NCBI GenBank assembly: GCA_017553685.1
Contig: JAFZKH010000007.1
Location: forward strand, 62,001 to 126,000
DNA: 64,000 nt
Origin: Bacilli bacterium
GTDB lineage: Bacteria > Bacillota_I > Bacilli_A > RF39 > UBA660
Direction of reading: 5' to 3'
In this document: positions 36,996 to 44,712 of the stretch, in pieces
How the letters are laid out: each line of letters starts with the position of its first letter
Position numbering within the stretch: position 1 is the first letter of the stretch
The notes under the pieces: model-generated
The model's input: only the letters and a program-made list of their open reading frames with translations
The model's database searches: none
Told to the model about the DNA's origin: nothing
Made by a program: the position numbers and the translations under genes

Positions 36996-37035
36996 TTTAT
37001 ACGTTTAGTGCAACATTACATAAGGAGTGAATGAC

Positions 37036-37506
37036 ATGAACGAAAAGAAAGAAATATTTTTAACTAAAGAGGGTTTAAATGAATTACAAGAGGAGTTAAA
37101 AGATCTAAAAGAGAATAAACGTCCTGAAGTAATTAATCAAATAAAAGAAGCTAGAGCTCAAGGAGATTTATCTGAAAATGCAGAATATCATGCTGCTAAA
37201 GATAAACAAGGTCAAATTGAAGCTAGAATTAAAGAAATTGAATACTTAATTGATAATGCTACACTTATATCTAATACAAAATCAAGTACAGTTAAAATAG
37301 GTTCAACAGTTGAAATTGAATATGTAGATGATAAAGAAACTGATACATATCAAATAGTAGGTTCAACAGAAGCAGATCCATTTGAAAACAAAATATCTAA
37401 TGAATCTCCAATTGCAATTGCAATTATTGGTAAGAAAGTTGGAGAAGTAGTTTCTATTGAAAGTCCAAACGGAAGTTACGATATTAAAATCGTATCTATT
37501 AAGTAG
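37036..37506 (+). CDS. greA: Transcription elongation factor GreA
   Basis: GreA binds the RNA polymerase secondary channel and stimulates cleavage of backtracked RNA. The 156-residue product has an N-terminal coiled coil with EGLNELQEELKDLKENKRPEV and the acidic tip block DLSENAEYHAAKDKQG (conserved D and E), followed by the C-terminal FKBP-like domain (GSTVEIEYVDD...NESPIAIAIIGKKVGEVV). AAGGAG at 37022-37027 favours ATG 37036 over GTG 37027, which lies inside the ribosome-binding site. It is nine bases upstream of tig. Confidence 0.96.
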   Translation: MNEKKEIFLTKEGLNELQEELKDLKENKRPEVINQIKEARAQGDLSENAEYHAAKDKQGQIEARIKEIEYLIDNATLISNTKSSTVKIGSTVEIEYVDDKETDTYQIVGSTEADPFENKISNESPIAIAIIGKKVGEVVSIESPNGSYDIKIVSIK

Positions 37507-37515
37507 GAGGTATAT

Positions 37516-38757
37516 ATGAAAAATATTCATGAAATAGAAGTAGAATTCAAAGGTAAAAAATGGGAAGAAGCTATTGATAAAGCATTTAATGTAGCTAAAG
37601 ATAAAGTTACTATTCCTGGTTTTAGAAAAGGTAAAGTAACTAAAGAAGTATTTATTAAGAAATATGGTAAAGAAAGTCTTTACTATGATGCAATTAATGC
37701 TTTACTAAGTGTTGAATATCCTAAAGTATTAAAAGATAATAAATTAGAACCAATTATAAACCCTAATATAGATGTTCTAGAAGTATGTGATGATTGCTGT
37801 AAAGTTAAATTCACTATTACTACTAGACCAGAAGTTAAAATTAAAAAATATAAAGATTTAAAAGTTAAGAAAGATGAAGTTAAAGTTTCTAAAGAAGAAA
37901 TAGATGAAGAAGTTAAAAACTTACAAGCTAGAATGGCTGATATAGTTATTAAAGAAGGTAAGATTGAAAACGGAGATATTGCTATAATTGACTTTGAAGG
38001 ATTCAAAGATGGTGTAGCATTCGAAGGTGGTAAAGGTGAAAACTATTCACTAACTATCGGATCTAATTCATTTATTCCTGGTTTTGAAGAAGGTTTAATT
38101 GGTCTTAAATCTGGTGATGATAAAGATTTAAAATTAACTTTCCCAGAAAATTATCATTCTGAAGAATTAAAAGGTCAAAAAGTTGTATTTAAAGTTAAAG
38201 TACATGAAGTTAAGACTAAAAAATTACCTGAACTTAATGAGGATTTCTTCTTAGACCTTGGTATGGAAGGTGTTAAAGACGAAAAATCTTTAAAAGATGT
38301 TATTAAAGATCAAATATCTGCTAGAAAAGAATATGAAGCAGATAATAAATATATTGATGCTTTACTTGAAGAAATTTCTAAGAATACTGAAGTTGAAATA
38401 CCAAATGAATTAGTAGAAGAAGAAATTGATAAGATGATTGAAGAATATTCAAGAAATCTTCAAATGCAAGGAATGAGCTTAGATGCGTACTATAAGTATA
38501 CAAATAGTACTGAAGATGCTTTAAGAGAACAAATGAGAAATGATGCATCTATTAGAGTTAAATATAGATTTATGCTTGAAGAAATAGTTAAATTAGAAGA
38601 CATCAAAGTAACTAAGAAAGAAATAGATGAAGAAATAAAGAAAGCTGCTAAAGCTTATAATATTCCTGAAGAAGAATTCAAGGAACATATTGGTGGAACT
38701 GATATGATTGAATATGAACTTCAAATGAGAAAAGCAATTGATGTAATTAAAAAATAA
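37516..38757 (+). CDS. tig: Trigger factor (ribosome-associated chaperone)
   Basis: Trigger factor binds the ribosomal exit tunnel and assists nascent chains. The 413-residue protein has the N-terminal ribosome-binding domain with the signature GFRKGKVTKEVFIKKYG, an FKBP-type peptidyl-prolyl isomerase domain (NGDIAIIDFEGFKDGVAFEGGKGENY..FIPGFEEGLIGLKSGD), and a helical C-terminal substrate-binding domain. TAGGAGG lies before ATG 37516. It is co-transcribed with greA and ends in a terminator. The usual neighbour, clpX, is absent; lon follows instead. Confidence 0.97.
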   Translation: MKNIHEIEVEFKGKKWEEAIDKAFNVAKDKVTIPGFRKGKVTKEVFIKKYGKESLYYDAINALLSVEYPKVLKDNKLEPIINPNIDVLEVCDDCCKVKFTITTRPEVKIKKYKDLKVKKDEVKVSKEEIDEEVKNLQARMADIVIKEGKIENGDIAIIDFEGFKDGVAFEGGKGENYSLTIGSNSFIPGFEEGLIGLKSGDDKDLKLTFPENYHSEELKGQKVVFKVKVHEVKTKKLPELNEDFFLDLGMEGVKDEKSLKDVIKDQISARKEYEADNKYIDALLEEISKNTEVEIPNELVEEEIDKMIEEYSRNLQMQGMSLDAYYKYTNSTEDALREQMRNDASIRVKYRFMLEEIVKLEDIKVTKKEIDEEIKKAAKAYNIPEEEFKEHIGGTDMIEYELQMRKAIDVIKK

Positions 38758-38780
38758 GACTAAAAGTCTTATTTTTTTAT
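38752..38780 (+). terminator. Terminator after tig
   Basis: The stem AAATAAGACT / AGTCTTATTT (38752-38761 with 38765-38774), with an AAA loop, overlaps the stop codon and is followed by T residues. Confidence 0.88.
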
Positions 38781-38789
38781 GTTTTATTA

Positions 38790-38817
38790 TTGACTTATCT
38801 TTAGAATAATTTATAAT
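38790..38817 (+). promoter_or_regulatory. lon promoter
   Basis: TTGACT (38790-38795) and TATAAT (38812-38817) are separated by 16 bases. No CIRCE or CtsR-type repeat is visible nearby. Confidence 0.75.
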
Positions 38818-38850
38818 AAACAATGTTTGTTAATAAAGGAGGTAAAAGCC

Positions 38851-41157
38851 ATGATAAAAACTAAACTACCAGTAATCATCCTTAGAAATATGGTTCTTTT
38901 ACCCCTTGGAGAACTTAAACTAGAAATAGAAAATGAAGAAGATAAAGAAATAATTTATAATGCGGTCAATAAACATAATGGTTACTGTCTTCTTGTAACC
39001 CCAAAATATATTACTAATGATAATTTAAATACAAGTGATTTACCTAATATGGGAGTTATAGGTAAAATAACAAGTAATATAGTACTTCCAAATGAACATA
39101 TTAGAATTAATATAAGAGGTATTAATAGAGCAGATATCTATGAATATATTCAAAAAGAAAATATATTAGATGCTATTATAGGTCCTATTAAAATAGAGGA
39201 TATCTCTGAAGAAGAAAATGATGCATGTTTAAGAGTCATTAAAAAAGAATTTGCAAACTATGTTAATGTAATGCCTAATATTTCTAATATGATTATTACT
39301 AAAATAAATGAAGAAACATCATTAGAAAAAGTTACAGATATAATAGTTAATATATTACCTTTATCTTTTCAAAATAAATATTTATTCTTAACTACTATAA
39401 ACCCTATAGTAAGAGGCAATTATTTAATAGATTTACTAGTTAAAGAAGAAAAAGTAGAAAGATTAGAAAAGAATATTGAAACTGATCTTCAAAAAGAGCT
39501 AGATAAATCACAAAAAGAGTTTATTTTAAGAGAAAAATTAAATGTAATTAAAAAAGAACTTGGAGATAAAGATTCTAAAGAAGAAGATATTGATGAAATA
39601 AGAAAGAAAATAAATAATTTAGATGCTCCAAAGAATATAATTGATAGATTAAATAAAGAAGTAAATAGATTTGAAACAATACCATTTACTTCACCTGAAT
39701 ATACTATTACTAAGAATTATATAGATACTTTATTATCTATTCCTTTTGGAGAATATACTTTAGATGAAGAAAATCTTGATTCAATTAAACAAGTATTAGA
39801 TGAAAATCATAATGGACTAGAACCTATTAAAGAAAGAATTCTAGAGTATATCTCAGTTAAAAAATTAACTAATTCATTAACTAGTCCTATTATTTGTTTA
39901 GTAGGTCCTCCTGGAGTAGGTAAAACATCTTTAGCATATTCAATAGCTAAAGCTTTAAATAGAAACTTTGTTAAGATTTCCGTTGGAGGAGTATCAGATG
40001 AAAATGAAATTACAGGACATAGAAAAACTTATGTAGGAGCTATGCCTGGTAGAATTATTTCGTCTATTATTAAATCAAAGAGTATGAATCCATTATTCTT
40101 AATAGATGAAATAGATAAAATGGGTAAAGGTATAAATGGAGATCCTGCTTCTGCTATGTTAGAAGTCCTAGATAAAGAACAAAATAAGACATTTAGTGAT
40201 AATTATATAGAAGAAGGTATAGATTTATCTAATGTTATGTTTGTTTTAACTGCTAATAACATAGAAGACATTCCATATCCATTATTAGATAGATTAGAAA
40301 TAATAGAATTATCTTCATATACAGAATTTGAAAAGATAGATATAGTTAAAAATCATTTATTTGATATATTACTTAAAGAACATGGTTTAACTAATTCAGT
40401 TACTATATCTGAGTCTGCTATTAAATATATAATTAGTAATTATACAAAAGAAGCTGGAGTACGTGAACTTAGACGTGTTTTAAGCACTATTTTAAGAAAG
40501 ATTGCAAAGGAACAAGTAAATAATCAAAAGAAGATAAATATTACCTCTAAAGAGGTTAAAAAGTATCTTGGAAAAGAGAAATATAATTCTATTAATAATG
40601 AAGATCATGAAGCAGGTGTTGTTAATGGTCTTGGTTATACTCCTTTTGGAGGAGTTCTTCTTCCAATAGAAACTGACTTTTATGATGGAACAGGTAAAAT
40701 AATACTTACAGGTTCACTTGGAGAAGTAATGAAAGAAAGTGCTTCTGTAGCACTTGGTTACGTAAAAAGTAATTTAAAAGAGTTTAAAATTAATAAGAAA
40801 TTACTTGAAGAAAATGACTTGCATATAAATGCTTTAGAGGGTGCTACTAAGAAAGATGGACCATCAGCAGGTGTAACTTTAACAACTGCTATAATATCAT
40901 CTTTAACAGGCACTAAAGTATCTCATAAAATAGCTATGACCGGAGAAATTACTTTAAAAGGTAAAGTACTTAAAATAGGTGGTCTAAAAGAAAAAGTAAT
41001 TGGGGCATATAATAATGGAGTAGATACTATATTTATTCCAAAAACTAATGAAAATGATTTGGAAGAGATACCAAATGAAATTAAAAAGAAAGTAAATTTC
41101 ATATTAGTAGACAATTATAAAGATATATATGATAAAATCTTTCTAGGTGATAAATAA
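38851..41157 (+). CDS. lon: ATP-dependent protease Lon
   Basis: Lon degrades misfolded and regulatory proteins. The 768-residue product from ATG 38851 has the N-terminal substrate domain (LPVIILRNMVLLPLGELKLEI), an AAA+ module with Walker A GPPGVGKTS and Walker B LFLIDEIDK, and a C-terminal protease domain with the catalytic Ser in KDGPSAGVT and Lys in GKVLKIGGLKEK. AAGGAGG at 38836-38842 decides this start rather than the upstream ORF start at 38827. The stop shares one base with the next small gene (TAATG). Confidence 0.97.
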   Translation: MIKTKLPVIILRNMVLLPLGELKLEIENEEDKEIIYNAVNKHNGYCLLVTPKYITNDNLNTSDLPNMGVIGKITSNIVLPNEHIRINIRGINRADIYEYIQKENILDAIIGPIKIEDISEEENDACLRVIKKEFANYVNVMPNISNMIITKINEETSLEKVTDIIVNILPLSFQNKYLFLTTINPIVRGNYLIDLLVKEEKVERLEKNIETDLQKELDKSQKEFILREKLNVIKKELGDKDSKEEDIDEIRKKINNLDAPKNIIDRLNKEVNRFETIPFTSPEYTITKNYIDTLLSIPFGEYTLDEENLDSIKQVLDENHNGLEPIKERILEYISVKKLTNSLTSPIICLVGPPGVGKTSLAYSIAKALNRNFVKISVGGVSDENEITGHRKTYVGAMPGRIISSIIKSKSMNPLFLIDEIDKMGKGINGDPASAMLEVLDKEQNKTFSDNYIEEGIDLSNVMFVLTANNIEDIPYPLLDRLEIIELSSYTEFEKIDIVKNHLFDILLKEHGLTNSVTISESAIKYIISNYTKEAGVRELRRVLSTILRKIAKEQVNNQKKINITSKEVKKYLGKEKYNSINNEDHEAGVVNGLGYTPFGGVLLPIETDFYDGTGKIILTGSLGEVMKESASVALGYVKSNLKEFKINKKLLEENDLHINALEGATKKDGPSAGVTLTTAIISSLTGTKVSHKIAMTGEITLKGKVLKIGGLKEKVIGAYNNGVDTIFIPKTNENDLEEIPNEIKKKVNFILVDNYKDIYDKIFLGDK

Positions 41158-41513
41158 TGGAAATATTTGAAAAAATAAAAGAATATATTGGTCAAAAAGT
41201 AATTTTATATTATTATCATGGCGGTAATGTATTTGAAATAACTCAAGAGTTAAAAGGAGTAGAAGATTATTCAAATGTTACTCTTGCTAATACAAGTTAT
41301 CCATTTATAAATAAAGTATCAGGAATAGGTACTATTACCACTTTAGATGGAAAAGTAATATATAATAATCCAATAATAAATGAAGCATATATATGCAAAA
41401 CAGATGAAGAATTTGAAGAATGTAAAAAGCAAACTTTTGGAGAAGATTATCAAGAGAAAAAGAAGGCTTATAATCTTCAAAAACATACTGTAAAACCAAA
41501 AAGTGTTAATTAA
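41157..41513 (+). CDS. Hypothetical protein coupled to lon
   Basis: The 118-residue soluble protein is of unknown family. A beta-rich core (residues about 13-75: KVILYYYHGGNVFEITQELKG...VSGIGTITTLDGKVIY) is followed by a charged helical tail. It has no signal or membrane segment. Its ATG overlaps the lon stop by one base, so its synthesis is coupled to Lon; a role as a Lon accessory or substrate adaptor is possible but unsupported. A strong terminator follows. Confidence 0.65.
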   Translation: MEIFEKIKEYIGQKVILYYYHGGNVFEITQELKGVEDYSNVTLANTSYPFINKVSGIGTITTLDGKVIYNNPIINEAYICKTDEEFEECKKQTFGEDYQEKKKAYNLQKHTVKPKSVN

Positions 41514-41545
41514 GATATTATTTAAAAATAATATCTTCTTTTTTT
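41512..41545 (+). terminator. Terminator after lon operon
   Basis: The long stem AAGATATTATTT / AAATAATATCTT (41512-41523 with 41526-41537) is followed by C and a T-run. The tiny loop implies fraying of the top pairs. Confidence 0.88.
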
Positions 41546-41554
41546 ATTAAATTT

Positions 41555-41563
41555 TGATATAAT
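41555..41563 (+). promoter_or_regulatory. Extended -10 promoter
   Basis: TGATATAAT, with no clear -35, lies just after the preceding terminator. It would serve the gene at 41587. Confidence 0.6.
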
Positions 41564-41586
41564 TATACATGTAGGTGGTGATAAAG

Positions 41587-43518
41587 ATGTTTAAAAAATT
41601 AGTAGAAAATATTAACTTAACTAGAGCATCTTTATGCCTTGAAAAAATAACTACAGGTAATTATAAACAAAAAGTAAAAGCATATGATAAATTAAAGAAA
41701 ATACCTATAACTAAAGAAATAGGTCTAAGAATAATAGAAATATCTACTAAAAGATATAGTGATGAATTTAAAGACATGAATATTAATTCAATGTTATTAC
41801 TTCTATTATTTAATAATTTTGATAAAGAATTTTGTGATGAATTAAATAATATTTTTGATGATTTAGAAGAACAAACTAAATTAGATTTATTATCTTATTT
41901 AGCAGATTCCGATAATGTTGATGCAATACTATTATGGAAATATTTAGTTATATATAGATTTGATACTAAAGAGAATAAAATACCTATAGGTAAACTTGGA
42001 TCTAATAAAGAAAACTATGATTTATTATTCCCAGATTTATATAGTATATTTAAAACAGATGAAAAGAGATATTCTTTAATTATTTTATTAAATAGCTTTA
42101 TTAATCTTGGAGTAGTTCCAATAGATGATTTAAAAAAGAATAAGAAAAACTTAGTTAAGCATATATTAATGCCACTTGAAGAATTATCTAAATTTAAATT
42201 AAAAGCTAATGAAGATTATATGACTAACAAAGAATATTTGGGTTTAAGATATGTAGTAGAATGCACTTTAAACATTGAATATTATTGTAATAGTACTAAA
42301 ACTAAAACATTATTAGATAAATTATTTAAACATAAAGATAATCAATTAAAACTATTTGTTTTAGAATCATTCATTAAAAAGAAAAAGAAAATTAAAAGTC
42401 TTAACTTAACACCTATAGCTAAAGACTTAAGAAGTAGATATCTTTTATATAATTTATTATCTTTCTATGGCGAAGAAAAATTAATGCCAAAAAAATATAA
42501 TAATGAAAAAGATATTTATGAATCAGAATTATATAATATTTATGCAAATACTTATAATTATGAAAAAGAACCTGAATCTATTAAATTCTATAAACAAGTA
42601 GAAAGAGATGGAAAGAATTATTACCTATATAAATTTAAATCAAAGAAAGATTATAATTCAGTAGTTAAAGATTTTGCAACAGATTTTATATTAAAAAATA
42701 ATCATTTAGATAAATATTTAGAAAACATAGAAGAAACATATATTGGTATTGGTGGAGGAAGAGAAGATGGAGATCTTCTTACATTTAATCCTGAAATAAC
42801 TAAATACTTTGATGTTTATGATAAAAAGAAATCTATTGATGATTATTTAGATATATTCTTTAAAAAGGAAACTACTGAAGTACCAACTGTAGTAGATGAG
42901 CCTTCTATTAGAACTCCAGAAGGAGAATTAGAAGAAGCAAAGAATGCTAAACTAAAGAAAATATTTAATATGAATGTATTCTATATTTTCCAATCAGCAG
43001 TAATAATTATATTACTTGTAGTATTAATTTTATATATAAATGATATTAATATATTTAGATTAAATAAAGGTAAATATAAAGTGGATAATATTACATATAA
43101 ATCTACTGAATTTTCTAAAGTAACTGATTTTAATGAAATTAATGGACACGATATATATAATGGAGAAGATGAAGTATATTATGTATTAGTATTTAAATAT
43201 AAAGATTCTTCAGAATATTATACATTTATTAAAACTCTAATAGAAAACAACTATAAAGTATTCTATGTAGATTTAAGTAAAGAAGATAATATATTCTTAA
43301 AAGAACCAAATGAAACAGGATTAACTATTACTAAAGATAGATTTATAAAAGTTAATAATCATGATTTTGAATACTATGTAGATGGTAAAGAATTTATATT
43401 AAAAGAATTAAAATCTGAAACTAATGAAGTAATTAAACAAAATACTTTAAGAAAAATAGAAGAAGAAAATAAGAAAAAAGAAGAACAAGAAAATGTTGAA
43501 AATACTCCAAATGAGTAG
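41587..43518 (+). CDS. Large single-pass membrane protein, unknown function
   Basis: The 643-residue protein has a long N-terminal region (about residues 1-460) that is predicted cytoplasmic, helical and HEAT-like in texture (repeated amphipathic helices, Leu/Asp/Lys rich). One hydrophobic segment lies at about 464-487, followed by an extracytoplasmic domain of about 120 residues and a Glu/Lys-rich coiled tail. The start ATG 41587 follows AGGTGGTGA by five bases, so the upstream in-frame start at 41575 is rejected. No family is recognised. It precedes the valine T-box and does not appear to be controlled by it. Confidence 0.65.
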   Translation: MFKKLVENINLTRASLCLEKITTGNYKQKVKAYDKLKKIPITKEIGLRIIEISTKRYSDEFKDMNINSMLLLLLFNNFDKEFCDELNNIFDDLEEQTKLDLLSYLADSDNVDAILLWKYLVIYRFDTKENKIPIGKLGSNKENYDLLFPDLYSIFKTDEKRYSLIILLNSFINLGVVPIDDLKKNKKNLVKHILMPLEELSKFKLKANEDYMTNKEYLGLRYVVECTLNIEYYCNSTKTKTLLDKLFKHKDNQLKLFVLESFIKKKKKIKSLNLTPIAKDLRSRYLLYNLLSFYGEEKLMPKKYNNEKDIYESELYNIYANTYNYEKEPESIKFYKQVERDGKNYYLYKFKSKKDYNSVVKDFATDFILKNNHLDKYLENIEETYIGIGGGREDGDLLTFNPEITKYFDVYDKKKSIDDYLDIFFKKETTEVPTVVDEPSIRTPEGELEEAKNAKLKKIFNMNVFYIFQSAVIIILLVVLILYINDINIFRLNKGKYKVDNITYKSTEFSKVTDFNEINGHDIYNGEDEVYYVLVFKYKDSSEYYTFIKTLIENNYKVFYVDLSKEDNIFLKEPNETGLTITKDRFIKVNNHDFEYYVDGKEFILKELKSETNEVIKQNTLRKIEEENKKKEEQENVENTPNE

Positions 43519-43524
43519 TATAAT
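43496..43524 (+). promoter_or_regulatory. Promoter of valine T-box operon
   Basis: TTGAAA (43496-43501) and TATAAT (43519-43524) have a 17-base spacer. The -35 is inside the preceding gene and the -10 starts right after its stop codon. Confidence 0.75.
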
Positions 43525-43529
43525 ACATT

Positions 43530-43762
43530 TAACAAAGCGATGAGTAAGAGGAGTAAATTACTTAGTAATTACAAGAGATGAAAAGTCACTGGCTGAAAGC
43601 TTTTCTTAATAAAAAGTAATTGAAGGTAGCTTAGGAGCTTATTAATTGAACTAATAGTAAATTAATACGTTAACTTACGTTACAGTTTTAAGGTTATAGA
43701 AATATAACGAATTAAGGTGGTACCACGACTAGATCGTCCTTTTGGATGACTAGTCTTTTTTG
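43530..43762 (+). promoter_or_regulatory. Valine T-box riboswitch
   Basis: The T-box AAGGTGGTACCACG is at 43714-43727. UGGUACC fits the A73 of tRNA-Val. Stem I starts with GCGATGA, carries the AGTA loop-E motif on its 5' side and an AATTACTT / AAGTAATT helix, and has a distal CTGGCTGAAAG element. The specifier GTA (Val) is at 43626-43628, opposite the AGTA. Stem II/III sequences follow. The terminator pairs GACTAG (43727-43732) with CTAGTC (43750-43755), plus TCC/GGA, before six T residues, overlapping the antiterminator in the classical way. The first downstream gene is an HExxH protein and the second is valS. Confidence 0.94.
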
Positions 43763-43779
43763 TTTTAAAGGAGGCATTC

Positions 43780-44697
43780 ATGAGTGTAGAAGATATTATA
43801 CAAACACATGGTTATAATGAAGATATAGCTAATTATCTTAGAAAAGTATATCCATTATATGTAGAAGAATTTAAAAATGAAGTAATTGTATATAATGCTC
43901 TAATGAAAACCCCAATAGTATTATGTGATAATGTATATGAATGCCTAAAAGAACATGGCCACCTAGATGATAGAGAAGATAATGAAATGGTTCCATTAGA
44001 AACATTAAAAGTATCTTCAGGTGTATATGATTGTTCAGTAAAACTATCATATAATGAATTATCAAAAGAATATACAATAGTAAATGAAGATAGAATAGTA
44101 GCAATAAATGCATATTCTTTAAAATTAGATAGTAAAAAAAGTACAACTAGTCATGAACTAGGTCACTTAATAAAAGCATTATTTAATGAACATATTATTA
44201 AAGGTGATACTTTAATTGAAAGATCTGGTTTAATTACTAGAATATATCAATTATCACATGAAAATGGTAAAGTAAAGAAGACTCTTTGGAGTGAAACTGG
44301 TGTTGGACTAGAAGAAGGTTTAAATACAGTCTTAGAAGAAAGAATAATGTCTAGATTACTTGAAAAAGGGTTTGAATCATTGGGTTATCAAACAATGAAA
44401 GGACTAGCACTTAAAGTAATGAATGCATATAATATTCCTGATTTATGGGAGATATTTAAAGAAGCAGAACTATATCATGATAATTCAAGAATAGATAGTG
44501 TATTAGGAAATGTATTTTATGAATTAATTGAATTTGCTGATAAATTATATCCACTAAATGTTGAATTATTAAATATGAATACATCAAGTGAAAGACAAGA
44601 TGAAGTAAAGAAAGAAATGATTGAATTAATTAATGCAGAATATGCGCCAATATCAGAAAAATTAAAATCTATAGGACAAGGTTCTATAGAAATGTAA
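43780..44697 (+). CDS. HExxH putative metalloprotein, first gene under valine T-box
   Basis: The 305-residue protein is cytoplasmic, with no signal peptide or membrane segment. A zinc-protease motif HELGH lies near residue 125, followed about 45 residues later by ETGVGLEEGLNTVLEE, a typical position for the third glutamate ligand. These make a gluzincin-like metallopeptidase plausible, though the rest matches no family I know. AAAGGAGG lies before ATG 43780. valS follows 15 bases later with its own ribosome-binding site. Control by valine-tRNA charging implies a role tied to translation or amino-acid supply, perhaps peptide recycling. Confidence 0.7.
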   Translation: MSVEDIIQTHGYNEDIANYLRKVYPLYVEEFKNEVIVYNALMKTPIVLCDNVYECLKEHGHLDDREDNEMVPLETLKVSSGVYDCSVKLSYNELSKEYTIVNEDRIVAINAYSLKLDSKKSTTSHELGHLIKALFNEHIIKGDTLIERSGLITRIYQLSHENGKVKKTLWSETGVGLEEGLNTVLEERIMSRLLEKGFESLGYQTMKGLALKVMNAYNIPDLWEIFKEAELYHDNSRIDSVLGNVFYELIEFADKLYPLNVELLNMNTSSERQDEVKKEMIELINAEYAPISEKLKSIGQGSIEM

Positions 44698-44712
44698 GGA
44701 AGGAGAATAAAA

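Noticed and set aside
37683-38006. 107-residue minus-strand ORF inside tig
   Set aside because: Shadow of the trigger factor gene; no start signals.
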